Shown: positions 41,339 to 49,702, counted from the stretch's first letter. The stretch: DNA of 64,000 nucleotides from Candidatus Dormiibacterota bacterium (GCA_035544955.1 DASZZN010000023.1:1-64000), one strand, 5' to 3'. Numbers and translations: made by a program. The notes: generated by a model from the sequence alone, not told the origin.

Positions 41339-42303
41339 CGGAGGCTCCGAATGCGGTAGCCGTCCTCGGCCTGCCAGGCGCTGATCCGGCCGAGCGCCAA
41401 CTGGCGTTCGAGGTGGCCCACCACCGGGAAGGCCAGCGCGACCTCGGTACCTTCGGACGGCCACGATCCGAGTCTTGGATTGGCTCGAACCACGAGTTCG
41501 CGCAGGCTCAGGCCGCGGGCGCCCGCCGCATCGAGCTCGTCCAGGACGACCTCGTCCACCTTCTCCACGAACATCCGGCTGCGGGCCAGGAAGTCGCTGG
41601 CTGCTTCGGACGGCATCGTCGGGTAGTGCGCCGTCAGCAGCACCGTAGGCCGCAACGCTTCGCAGCGGCTGATGCTCGCCAGGTAACTATCGACATACCG
41701 ATAGGTCGGCGGAAAGGCGGCCCGTCCGTCCGCATGCGGCACCATGTCTCCGAGCACCGCGTCGGCCACGACCAGGGCTCGGCTCCGCGGGTCGTAGATC
41801 GCGAGGTGACCATAGGTGTGCCCAGGCACGTGCAAGATCTCCAGCTCCCAACCGTCGCCGAGGCTGACGCGCTCTCCACCCGTCGCCACCAGGTCCAGGG
41901 GGCCTTCGCGAGTGACCGACCGCGTCCACGCCAGCGCCTCCGGCGACTCATCGAGGCCCCACGGCCGGCGAAATTCCCTGGCCCGTCGCGCCTCGTAGGT
42001 CGCATAGTCGCTGATCAGCTCGGCGTCAAGCCGATGAGCGACGCAGATCGCATCGGGGTTCATCTCCCGCAGGGACGCGAGACCTCCGAAGTGATCGACA
42101 TCGGCGTGAGACATGACGGCCCACCGGATGTGCTGAGGGTCCAGACCCACTGTCGACAAGTACGGCACGAGATCCTTCTGGGCGGTGCCGTCCACGCCCA
42201 CGTCGAAAAGGAGCGAGTGCTCGCGGCCGGCGAATACATACAGGCTGGACACCCGCGTGCCGAGCGCGGTGTCCACGCGATGAATACCGGGCGCGACCTC
42301 GAT
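41335..42303 (-). CDS. MBL-fold metallo-hydrolase, probably started by AUC
   Basis: 322 residues if started at ATC 42303, five bases after GGGGAG and two bases after the stop of the enoyl-CoA hydratase gene. This adds EVAPGIHRVD, the normal first strand of the fold, which the GTG at 42276 would lose. The metal motif reads SHADVDHFGG (Asp replaces the usual second His), followed by VPGHTYGH, VVADAVLG and LTAHYP. A C-terminal winged-helix-like part follows. The fold covers thioesterases, lactonases and glyoxalase II; in this operon a lactonase or acyl-CoA thioesterase role is possible. Confidence 0.85.
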   Translation of the reverse strand: MEVAPGIHRVDTALGTRVSSLYVFAGREHSLLFDVGVDGTAQKDLVPYLSTVGLDPQHIRWAVMSHADVDHFGGLASLREMNPDAICVAHRLDAELISDYATYEARRAREFRRPWGLDESPEALAWTRSVTREGPLDLVATGGERVSLGDGWELEILHVPGHTYGHLAIYDPRSRALVVADAVLGDMVPHADGRAAFPPTYRYVDSYLASISRCEALRPTVLLTAHYPTMPSEAASDFLARSRMFVEKVDEVVLDELDAAGARGLSLRELVVRANPRLGSWPSEGTEVALAFPVVGHLERQLALGRISAWQAEDGYRIRSLR

Positions 42304-42305
42304 CG

Positions 42306-43097
42306 CTACTCCCCTTTGAACTGTGGCTCGCGCTTCTCCACGAATGCACGCCGCCCTTCGGCCGCATCCCCGGTCAGCATCAAGTACGAGAACATGTCGT
42401 TCTCGTACGCAAGACCGACCTCGACCGAGGCGCTCTGCGCGACACGGACCAGGTTCTTCGCGGACTGGACCGCGATCGGTGGCCGAGACGCGATGGTCCG
42501 CGTGAGCTCGAGGGCACGCTCCATCAGTCCCTCCTTGGGCAGCAGCTCCTGCACGAGGCCAATCCGATGGGCCTCGCGGCCATCGATGCGATCACCGGTC
42601 AACAGCAGGCGCAGGGCATGGCCGGGGCCGATCGCGCGGGTGAGAAATTGGGTCTGTCCGGATCCTCCGTGCCAACCCCAGCGGATCTCGCCGGCGCCAA
42701 AGCTTGACTCCGGCGTGGCCAGCCGAATGTCTGACGCGCACGCCATCTCCAGGCCGCCTCCGATGGCGTAGCCATTGATGGCCACGACGACCGGTTTGCG
42801 CATTCGCCACACGGCGTGGGCGTAGTCGGTACCGGCGTCGAACCGGTTGCGGTACTGCCAATTCGATCCGTAGCCGTCCAGATCGGTGATGTCGCTACCG
42901 GCGGAAAAGGCGCGCTCACCCGCACCGTTGAGCAGCACCGCGCGGATCGCATCATCGTTGTTGACCTCGTAGGTGATCGCGTTCATCTCGCGATCCATCG
43001 CCACCGTCATCGCGTTGAGCTTCGCGGGCCGATCGATCGTGACGACGCCGACAAATCCGTTCCGTTCAAGCTTGACCTGTCCGTCGTTCGCCGTCAT
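42306..43097 (-). CDS. Enoyl-CoA hydratase/isomerase family protein
   Basis: 263 residues of the crotonase fold. The oxyanion-hole segments are RAFSAGSDITDL and SSFGAGEIRWGWHGGSGQTQFL. The usual catalytic Glu in the second segment is not obvious, while one in DGREAHRIGLVQEL is present. It may thus be a hydratase, isomerase or a CoA-ester hydrolase. Its ATG overlaps the CoA-transferase stop by four bases, suggesting that it acts on the CoA ester made by that enzyme. Confidence 0.88.
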   Translation of the reverse strand: MTANDGQVKLERNGFVGVVTIDRPAKLNAMTVAMDREMNAITYEVNNDDAIRAVLLNGAGERAFSAGSDITDLDGYGSNWQYRNRFDAGTDYAHAVWRMRKPVVVAINGYAIGGGLEMACASDIRLATPESSFGAGEIRWGWHGGSGQTQFLTRAIGPGHALRLLLTGDRIDGREAHRIGLVQELLPKEGLMERALELTRTIASRPPIAVQSAKNLVRVAQSASVEVGLAYENDMFSYLMLTGDAAEGRRAFVEKREPQFKGE

Positions 43098-44356
43098 GCC
43101 ACCTCCTCAGGCGAGCCCGATGAACGGGCCGCGCCAACTGCGCCGCTGGCTATCAACCGGGCAACCCGGCTGCGATCGTAGCCGAGCTTCTCGGTAAGGA
43201 CTTCGGCCGTGTGAGCCCCAAGCGGAGGCGCACCTCGCCGAATCGCGAGTGGGGTCGCGGACATGGTCAGCGGGGGCCGAAGGGTTCGGACCATGACACC
43301 ACCGCCCTGCGCCTGATCCGTGAACGTCCCGGTGGCGACCACATGCGGGTCTCGCTCCAGCTGGGCATAGTCGTAGACCGGGCCGGCCCACACGCCGCAC
43401 CTCTCCAAAATCTCCAACCACTCCGCCGTGGTGCGCTCGGAAAAACGTGGCCGAATGCGAGCGTAGATCTCATTGCGATGAATGGCCCCGTCGTTGTAGC
43501 GGACCAGGGTTTTGAGCCAGTCGTCGTCGAGGGCTTCGCCGAGGTCGGGCAGATAGCACATGGCCATGGTCAGCCAGCCATCGCGGGTCTGGTAGACCCC
43601 GTAGGGAGCGGGGATCAACGCGTGAGCGCTCGGCTCCTGCATTCGGGTGGGCTGCCGTCCGGAGTTGAGGTACGTCACGAGCTCCTGCAGTTGCGCGTCC
43701 AGCACCGACGAGAGCATGTCGACCTCCACGTACTGGCCGCCACCCGTGGCATTGCGAGCATTCAACGCCGCCAGAACGCCGACCACCGCCTGGTAGCCGC
43801 TCATGACATCAGCCGCCCACAAGGCGCTGGGCAGCGGCGGATCGCCGACCTTGCCCACCGACCACATCGAGCCGCTGTAACCCTGGAGGACCAGGTCCTG
43901 CCCTGCCCGGTTGCGATAGGGGCCCTGCGACCCGTAGCCGGTGATGGCGCAGTAGATGAGCCTGGGGTTGATCTCATGGAGTTGCTCGTACCCGATCCCG
44001 ATGCGATCCGCGGTCCCGACCCGGAAGTTCTGGATCAGCACGTCCGCCTGCCGAACCAGGTCGTGCATCACGGCCAGCCCATCCGGCTTCTTGAGATTGA
44101 TGACGACGCTGCGCTTGTTGCGGTTGAGCGCCAGAAAGGTCGTCATCTCCCCCGCCGCGGTGATGTCCTCGAAACCATGGGTCCGGTTGAACTCACCCGA
44201 CCCGGGCGCCTCGATCTTCAACACGTCGGCGCCGAGGTCACCGAGGCGTAGGCCGGCGAGGGGTCCCGCCAGCATCTGGGTGCAATCAAGGACGGTGATG
44301 CCATCGAGGGCACCCCTGGTTCCCAGTTGGCCGGGGCTATCGTCGGCTTGCGTCAT
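43094..44356 (-). CDS. Family III CoA-transferase (CaiB/BaiF)
   Basis: 420 residues. The N-terminal Rossmann part DGITVLDCTQMLAGPLAGLRLGDLGADVLKIE, the NKRSVVINLKKPDG segment and the catalytic Asp in LWAADVMSGYQAVVG (about residue 175) are typical. It moves CoA between carboxylic acids. It is the first gene of the nine-gene minus-strand operon, with AGAGGG before the ATG and a promoter at 44389-44417. Finding it at the head of a sugar-acid operon is unusual. Confidence 0.92.
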   Translation of the reverse strand: MTQADDSPGQLGTRGALDGITVLDCTQMLAGPLAGLRLGDLGADVLKIEAPGSGEFNRTHGFEDITAAGEMTTFLALNRNKRSVVINLKKPDGLAVMHDLVRQADVLIQNFRVGTADRIGIGYEQLHEINPRLIYCAITGYGSQGPYRNRAGQDLVLQGYSGSMWSVGKVGDPPLPSALWAADVMSGYQAVVGVLAALNARNATGGGQYVEVDMLSSVLDAQLQELVTYLNSGRQPTRMQEPSAHALIPAPYGVYQTRDGWLTMAMCYLPDLGEALDDDWLKTLVRYNDGAIHRNEIYARIRPRFSERTTAEWLEILERCGVWAGPVYDYAQLERDPHVVATGTFTDQAQGGGVMVRTLRPPLTMSATPLAIRRGAPPLGAHTAEVLTEKLGYDRSRVARLIASGAVGAARSSGSPEEVA

Positions 44357-44364
44357 TTACCCTC

Positions 44365-44393
44365 TTGCCATTAAGTATTACTAATGCGATTAT
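44365..44393 (+). promoter_or_regulatory. Promoter of the sugar ABC transporter operon
   Basis: TTGCCA (44365-44370), 17 bases, GATTAT (44388-44393). The palindrome at 44374-44382 occupies the spacer. The next 100 bases before the ABC start contain no gene. Confidence 0.55.
44374..44382. promoter_or_regulatory. Palindrome with GT-N3-AC core, candidate GntR operator
   Basis: AGTATTACT is a perfect dyad around a central T, with AT-rich flanks (TTA and AAT) extending the symmetry. FadR-type GntR operators share a GT-N3-AC core. It would block both divergent promoters at once. Confidence 0.5.
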
Positions 44394-44417
44394 GGGTTAC
44401 GGGAAGGTGCTGGTCAA
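44389..44417 (-). promoter_or_regulatory. Promoter of the CoA-transferase/sugar-acid operon
   Basis: On the minus strand TTGACC (44417-44412), 17 bases, CATAAT (44394-44389). The expected start point (about 44382) falls on the palindrome at 44374-44382. It overlaps the -10 of the plus-strand promoter. Confidence 0.6.
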
Positions 44418-44493
44418 ATGAGGCCAGTCGACGCCCGGGCCGACCGGGTACGATCATCGGCGATTAGGCTCCGCGGAGCCAAGGAGGGAGAAC

Positions 44494-45510
44494 GTGAAGC
44501 ACTCGACTCTGGGGAGCTTACAAAAGATGGGCGCCTTGACCGCCCTTAGTGTGATCGCCACACTCGTCATGACATCCTGCGGCTCGAGCACCGCGGGCGG
44601 TAGCTCTGCCAAACCGCTTTTCGTCGGCATTAACAAGAGCGCCGATCAGCAGTACTTCATCGACCAGCAGCAGGCGTTCAAGGCGGAAATCGAGAAGAAG
44701 GGCGGCCAGGCCAAGCTCTACAATGCCAAGCTCGACGCCAACACCGGCATAAGCGAGGTCAATGACGCGATCTCGGCAGGCGCCAAAGGTATCGCGATTA
44801 CCGTCCCCGACCAGACCATCGGGCCGGCCGTCTCCAAAGCCGCGGCGGACGCTAAGGTCGCGCTGGTCGCCACGGACGACGCGATCAAGGACTCCTCGGG
44901 CAACCCCATTCCCTTCGTCGGCTTCAGTGGCACCGACATGGGCGGCAAGGTCGGCGACGAAGCCGCCAAACTGCTGACCGCCGCCGGCTGGCTCACCTCC
45001 GGCAAGAAGGTTGGCGTGCTCTCCGTCGAGGTGCAGACCCTCTCCGTGTGCAACGACCGCACCACCGCCGAGAAGGCGAAGGTTCAGGCGGCAGGGGTCG
45101 CGTCCTCCAGCATCTATCCGGTCCCCTACACTGGGGAGACGGCCGCCGCACAAACCGCGGCCGGGCCGATCATCACCGCGCATCCCAACGTCACCAACTG
45201 GATCGTCTTCGCCTGCAACGACGAAGGGGTCCTGGGCACGCTGAACGCCCTCACAACCGCTGGGGCCAAACCCGACAACATTATCGCCGTCGGTCTCGGC
45301 GCCTACGAGGCCTGCAAGCCATGGGCTGCCAATCAGCCCTCTGGTTTCAAGGCGGCCCTCTACATCTCCGGCAAGGACGTGGGCATTGCGGCCGCCGACG
45401 CGCTCTGGAATAAGGTCCAGAACAACGTGCCGCTGCCGGCCTCGACCATCGCCAAGACGACCATCGTCCACTCCAACGATTACGCGCAGCTGTTCCCGTG
45501 CACTAAATAG
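44494..45510 (+). CDS. Sugar ABC transporter substrate-binding lipoprotein
   Basis: 338 residues with a lipoprotein signal (VIATLVMTSCGSS). The periplasmic-binding-protein fold type I follows: PLFVGINKSADQQYFIDQQ, GISEVNDAISAGAKGIAITVPD, ALVATDDAI, WIVFACNDEGVLGTLNAL. It is closest in general pattern to arabinose/ribose-class binding proteins. GTG start after GGAGGGAG. It heads a three-gene transporter operon and should deliver a monosaccharide or sugar acid for the divergent catabolic operon. Confidence 0.9.
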   Translation: MKHSTLGSLQKMGALTALSVIATLVMTSCGSSTAGGSSAKPLFVGINKSADQQYFIDQQQAFKAEIEKKGGQAKLYNAKLDANTGISEVNDAISAGAKGIAITVPDQTIGPAVSKAAADAKVALVATDDAIKDSSGNPIPFVGFSGTDMGGKVGDEAAKLLTAAGWLTSGKKVGVLSVEVQTLSVCNDRTTAEKAKVQAAGVASSSIYPVPYTGETAAAQTAAGPIITAHPNVTNWIVFACNDEGVLGTLNALTTAGAKPDNIIAVGLGAYEACKPWAANQPSGFKAALYISGKDVGIAAADALWNKVQNNVPLPASTIAKTTIVHSNDYAQLFPCTK

Positions 45511-45515
45511 GAGAC

Positions 45516-47072
45516 ATGCCAAGCGCTCCCGCTGACGCCCCCGGACTCGAGATCCGGGGCGTCAGCAAGGCGTTCCCAAACGTTCAGGCGCTTCGCGACA
45601 TCTCGCTCGAGGTGCGACCCGGTGAGATCCTCGCCCTGCTGGGCGAGAATGGCGCCGGCAAGTCGACACTGCTGAAGATCATCAACGGCGACTATCAGCC
45701 GGACACCGGAAGCCTCAGCCTCGGCGGTCAGGCCGTGAAATTCACGAATCCGCTGGATGCCCATCGCGCAGGTGTTCGGGTCGTCTACCAGGAGCCAGAG
45801 ATCGTCCCCGGCGTCGCGGTGGCCGAAAACATCTTCCTGGGCGAGCTGCCACACCGTGGGCCCTTCATCGACTTCCGAGGGCTGGAGGAGCGCGTTCGGG
45901 CGGATCTCGACCGCTACGGTTTCACCAAGGTCCTGCCGATGAACTTGATGGGCGACATGCTGTCATCCGCCCAACGCCAGCTGATTGAGATCATGCGGGC
46001 ACTGAAGTCCAACGTCCGAGTTCTTGCGCTCGACGAACCAACGTCGTCTCTGACCGACGAAGAAGTCGACCGCCTGTTTACCCTGGTTCGCCGGCTCCGC
46101 GCTGACGGTCTCGCGATCATCTATGTGTCGCATCGAATCAAGGAGATCCTGCGCCTGGCGGACACCGTAGCGATCCTTCGCGACGGTCAGCTGGTGGCCG
46201 TCAAACCGGCGTCCGGATTGTCTGAATCTGAGATTGTGAAGCTGATGGTTGGTCGCGATCTCAGCGCCGTCTTCCAACGGCGGCGAGCCGCAACGGATCG
46301 CGTGGTCCTCAAGGTCGAGCACGTCCACAGCAACTGGCATCGGGATGTGAGCTTCGAGGTCCGCGCGGGCGAGGTCGTGGGGTTCGCGGGGCTGGTCGGA
46401 GCCGGCCGCACCGAGCTGGCGAAAGTGGTCTTCGGCGAGCTGGGACGTGACCGCGGCACGGTGTTCGTCGACGGGCGGCGCACCTCGATCCGCCATCCCG
46501 ACGACGGCGTACGTGCCGGGATGGGCCTGGCCCCCGAGGACCGGAAGCGGGAAGGTCTCGTCATGATGCGAAGCGTCCTGGAGAATGCCTCGCTCGCCAT
46601 TCTTCGTCGGCTGTCCCGATTTCACTTTATGCGGCGCCGGCTGGAACGCCAGAATGCCAGCGAGTATGTCGCGCGGCTGAACATTCGGACGCCATCACTC
46701 GACCAGGAAGTGGGCAAGTTGTCCGGGGGCAACCAGCAGAAGGTTGTGCTGGCACGCTGGCTGGCCGCCAAGCCCAAGGTGTTGATCCTGGATGAGCCGA
46801 CGCGCGGTATCGATGTCGGCGCCAAAGCCGAGATCTACCGGCTGGTCGACGAGCTTGCCAACCAGGGGCTCGGGGTCATCTTCATCTCCTCCGAACTGCC
46901 CGAGATCCTGGGGCTTTCTGATCGAATCTACGTCATGCAGAACGGTCGGATTGCCGGGGAGTTGCCCGGCCAAGGCGCCACCGAAGAGGCGGTACTGGGG
47001 CTTGCTATGGCCGAGCACCTTTCTCAGAGCGTCGAAGCCCAGAAGCGGCTGGCATCCGACGAACCAGCATGA
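45516..47072 (+). CDS. Sugar ABC transporter ATP-binding protein (two ABC domains)
   Basis: 518 residues containing two nucleotide-binding domains, as in RbsA/AraG/XylG. Domain 1 has Walker A GENGAGKST, and VLALDEPTSSL as Walker B. Domain 2 has a degenerate P-loop (GLVGAGRTELAKVVFG) but an intact signature LSGGNQQKVVLARWL and ILDEPTRGIDVG. The asymmetry is normal for this class. It lies six bases after the binding protein and overlaps the permease by four bases. Confidence 0.94.
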   Translation: MPSAPADAPGLEIRGVSKAFPNVQALRDISLEVRPGEILALLGENGAGKSTLLKIINGDYQPDTGSLSLGGQAVKFTNPLDAHRAGVRVVYQEPEIVPGVAVAENIFLGELPHRGPFIDFRGLEERVRADLDRYGFTKVLPMNLMGDMLSSAQRQLIEIMRALKSNVRVLALDEPTSSLTDEEVDRLFTLVRRLRADGLAIIYVSHRIKEILRLADTVAILRDGQLVAVKPASGLSESEIVKLMVGRDLSAVFQRRRAATDRVVLKVEHVHSNWHRDVSFEVRAGEVVGFAGLVGAGRTELAKVVFGELGRDRGTVFVDGRRTSIRHPDDGVRAGMGLAPEDRKREGLVMMRSVLENASLAILRRLSRFHFMRRRLERQNASEYVARLNIRTPSLDQEVGKLSGGNQQKVVLARWLAAKPKVLILDEPTRGIDVGAKAEIYRLVDELANQGLGVIFISSELPEILGLSDRIYVMQNGRIAGELPGQGATEEAVLGLAMAEHLSQSVEAQKRLASDEPA

Positions 47073-48103
47073 CCAGCCTCTCGAGCGCCGCCACGCGGCT
47101 ACGCCCGGTCATCCGTTTCGTCGGCGCCGAAAACCTGTCACTTCTGATCGTGCTGGCGATCGAAATCGCCGTGATCGTCTCGCAGTCACCATTCTTCCTC
47201 GGGCAGCGCAACCTGCTGAACTCCCTTGGCCAGAACATCGCCGTGTTGGGTGTGCTGGCGGTCGGCGAATCGATCGTGATCATCGCCGGAGCACTCGACA
47301 TCTCCGTGGGCTCGATCGCCGGCATCTCTGGAGTCGTGGCCGCGCTTGCCGTGAATGCCTCCTGGGGCAGGATGCAGTACGCGCTCATCGCGGGGCTACT
47401 CGCCGGCCTGATCGCGGGCCTCGTAAACGGCTCGATCGTGGCCTTCTTGCGTGTCAATCCGATCATCGCGACACTCGGAACCTTTGCGGCATTCCGAGGC
47501 GTCGCCTTTCTCATCGCCCCAAACGGCTATCCGGTGGGCGTCGGCACCAAGGCGGACTTCACCTGGCTCGGCTCCGGCCGGCTCTTGCAGAGCGACGCCT
47601 TCGTCGGCATCCCCGTCATCCTTGTGATCTTGATCCTGGTCGCCGTGCTGGGTCACGTCCTCATGAAATACACAGACCTCGGGAGGTCGATCTATGCGCT
47701 GGGCGGCAACGCAACGGCGGCCCGCCTCGCAGGTATCAACCTGACCCGCATACGCCTGACGATCTACGGGATCTCGGGCACGCTGGCCGGCCTCGGCGGT
47801 GTGCTCCTCGCGGCCCGCACGACCTCCGGTGCGCCATTGAATGGACAGGGGATGGAGCTGCAAGCCATCACCGCCGTCTTCCTCGGGGGCGCCGCCACCA
47901 CCGGTGGCAAAGGTGCCGTGACGGCCACCATCCTGGCGGTCATCATTCTTGGTGTCCTCTCGAACGGGATGAACTTGCTCGGTGTCCAGCAGTATTTCCA
48001 GGATGTGGCAACGGGGCTGCTGCTGATCGTGAGCGTCGCCATCGCCCAATGGCGAGCGGGGCGCGCCGAGCGCGCTCGGACACGAGTCGCCTCGGTCGCC
48101 TAG
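47069..48103 (+). CDS. Sugar ABC transporter permease
   Basis: 344 residues with eight to ten hydrophobic segments of the BPD_transp_2 (RbsC/AraH) type. Signatures are VLAVGESIVIIAGALDISVGSIAGISG, NGSIVAFLRVNPIIATLGTFA, YALGGNATAARLAGIN and AVFLGGAATTGGKGAV. It forms the membrane channel for the two preceding proteins and ends the transporter operon. Confidence 0.94.
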   Translation: MTSLSSAATRLRPVIRFVGAENLSLLIVLAIEIAVIVSQSPFFLGQRNLLNSLGQNIAVLGVLAVGESIVIIAGALDISVGSIAGISGVVAALAVNASWGRMQYALIAGLLAGLIAGLVNGSIVAFLRVNPIIATLGTFAAFRGVAFLIAPNGYPVGVGTKADFTWLGSGRLLQSDAFVGIPVILVILILVAVLGHVLMKYTDLGRSIYALGGNATAARLAGINLTRIRLTIYGISGTLAGLGGVLLAARTTSGAPLNGQGMELQAITAVFLGGAATTGGKGAVTATILAVIILGVLSNGMNLLGVQQYFQDVATGLLLIVSVAIAQWRAGRAERARTRVASVA

Positions 48104-48147
48104 TGCCTGAGTCCCCGTTCTGTCGGCTCGGATAGAATCTGACCGCC

Positions 48148-48945
48148 ATGCCGGGCATCCTCGAGGGGAAGAAGATCCTGGTCACCGGCGTCCTCACCCC
48201 AGCCAGCATCGCCTTTGCGATCGCCGACACGGCTCAGCAAGAGGGCGCCGATATCGTGCTGACCAGCTTTGGCCGGGTCATGAGCCTGACCGAAAAGAGC
48301 GCCCGCCGGATGAAACCGACCCCTGACATCCTCGAGATGGACGTCAACAATCAGGAGCACCTCGACACGCTTGCAAAGACTCTAAAGGACCGCTGGGGCC
48401 GCCTGGATGGATTCGTTCACGCGATTGCGTTCGCGCCCGCCGATGCGCTTGGCGGCAACTTCATGACCGCGCCGTGGGAGAGTGTGCAGACCGCGTTCCG
48501 GACGAGCGCCTATTCGCTCAAGGCGATGGCCGCAGCCCTTAGCCCGCTGATGTTGCAGGGCGGCAGTATCGTGACACTCGATTTCGACAATTCCACGCAA
48601 GCGTGGCCCTTTTACGACTGGATGGGCGTGTGCAAAGCGGCACTCGAATCGGTCACCCGCTACCTTGCTCGGGACCTCGGCAAGCATCACATTCGGGTGA
48701 ACGCGCTGGCGGCTGGCCCCCTGAAGACGATGGCGGCAAAAGGGATCCCGGGATTCGAGCGGTTCGAAACCACGTGGGGCCAGCGCGCACCGCTCGGCTG
48801 GAACAGCGAAGACCGGACGCCGGTCGCGAAGATGGCAGCCGTGTTGCTCTCGGACTACAGCGCCGCCACCACGGGAGAAATCGTTCACGTTGATGGCGGA
48901 TACCACGCAATGGGCGCCGAGGTCGCCACCGAGCCGCCCGATTAG
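48148..48945 (+). CDS. fabI: Enoyl-ACP reductase (FabI, InhA-like)
   Basis: 265 residues. It reduces trans-2-enoyl-ACP in the last step of each fatty-acid elongation round. GKKILVTGVLTPASIAFAIA is the FabI-type cofactor loop. The catalytic Tyr and Lys lie in YDWMGVCKAALES and fit the Y-x6-K spacing. LAAGPLKTMAAKGIPG is the substrate loop. The wording of many segments (SIAFAIADTAQQEGA, QRAPLGWNSEDRTPVAK) is nearer to actinobacterial InhA than to E. coli FabI. A -10-like TAGAAT lies at 48133-48138, and an intrinsic terminator follows at 49047. Confidence 0.92.
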   Translation: MPGILEGKKILVTGVLTPASIAFAIADTAQQEGADIVLTSFGRVMSLTEKSARRMKPTPDILEMDVNNQEHLDTLAKTLKDRWGRLDGFVHAIAFAPADALGGNFMTAPWESVQTAFRTSAYSLKAMAAALSPLMLQGGSIVTLDFDNSTQAWPFYDWMGVCKAALESVTRYLARDLGKHHIRVNALAAGPLKTMAAKGIPGFERFETTWGQRAPLGWNSEDRTPVAKMAAVLLSDYSAATTGEIVHVDGGYHAMGAEVATEPPD

Positions 48946-48964
48946 GGACTGACGCCCCCCACCC

Positions 48965-49702
48965 CTACCCTCCCAAGGATGGGGAGGGTATTCGTCCGTA
49001 ACCACGGCGCGAATTAACGAGTGTTCCGAGGGGCCGACGACCTCCGGGAGCGCCGGTCAGTCCCCTTTCCGGCGCTCCTTCTTTTTTCTCGCGGCGGGTC
49101 CAGCGGCGGCGATCCTCAAACAGCCGCAGCATGATCCCGGCGAGCAACAACACCCCGATCCCCGTGCTCCACGACCCTCTAGCCGTGTCGCGGGCGGCAG
49201 GTCCTGATAGGCCGATGGGTACCAGACCCCGGAGATGCCGTTGCAGCAGCGCCGCGACCTCGGGATCCGGCAGGATCCACTGCTGGTCCAGCGAGGCTCC
49301 CCCGTGACCGAATTCGACAACGAGGAAACTGGGGGCGTGCCCGCCGGGGAAATAGATGAGGCTGGTTTCCGATGTGCGGGACCACGGGCTCGTGACGTAT
49401 GTCAGCCCCAGGTGGCTCACCCCGATTCGGTAATGCGGCAACATGACGGCCGCCTCCTCGATCGGTTGGGCCTGGCCCTGGATCGCGCCTCTGATCTGGC
49501 TGACGAGCGCGATGGCACCCCGCCGGTCTTCCGCGGACCGAGGGAGGAAGTCCCGCACCTCGCCGTTCGCGCCGAAGATGCGGATCTCCAGCGGGCCGGA
49601 GGCAGGATAGGTGTCACTCGCCGCCGCGGGCACAGCCGCCAGTCCGGCCAGCCCGATGGCCATCAGGGCCACGCAGCCGCATCGGTGCCATGCCCGGCGC
49701 AC
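48965..49702 (-). CDS. Exported protein with C-terminal membrane helix, unknown function
   Basis: 245 residues from GTG 49702. Signal peptide CVALMAIGLAGLAAVPAAAS, an extracytoplasmic domain of about 150 residues (GPLEIRIFGANGEVRDFL, HYRIGVSHLGLTYVTSPWS, VVEFGHGGASLDQQWILPD), a membrane helix (TGIGVLLLAGIMLRLF) and a basic cytoplasmic tail. The last 40 residues run through the fabI terminator and a dispersed palindromic repeat, so the natural stop may have been displaced by that repeat. Family not recognised. Confidence 0.65.
   Translation of the reverse strand: MRRAWHRCGCVALMAIGLAGLAAVPAAASDTYPASGPLEIRIFGANGEVRDFLPRSAEDRRGAIALVSQIRGAIQGQAQPIEEAAVMLPHYRIGVSHLGLTYVTSPWSRTSETSLIYFPGGHAPSFLVVEFGHGGASLDQQWILPDPEVAALLQRHLRGLVPIGLSGPAARDTARGSWSTGIGVLLLAGIMLRLFEDRRRWTRREKKEGAPERGLTGAPGGRRPLGTLVNSRRGYGRIPSPSLGG
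48966..48990 (-). repeat. Copy of the dispersed GC-rich palindrome
   Basis: TACCCTCC (48966-48973) and GGAGGGTA (48983-48990) pair. Read on the minus strand it is CCCTCCCC, six bases, GGGAGGG, then TAGGGGTGGGG, the same layout as the copies at 13776 and 59370. It encodes the last residues of the minus-strand gene. Confidence 0.6.
49047..49088 (+). terminator. Intrinsic terminator downstream of fabI
   Basis: GGAGCGCCGG (49047-49056) and CCGGCGCTCC (49069-49078) form a perfect 10-bp stem with a 12-base loop, followed by TTCTTTTTTC. It serves the plus strand, 100 bases after the fabI stop, and lies within the 3' coding part of the opposing gene. Confidence 0.8.
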
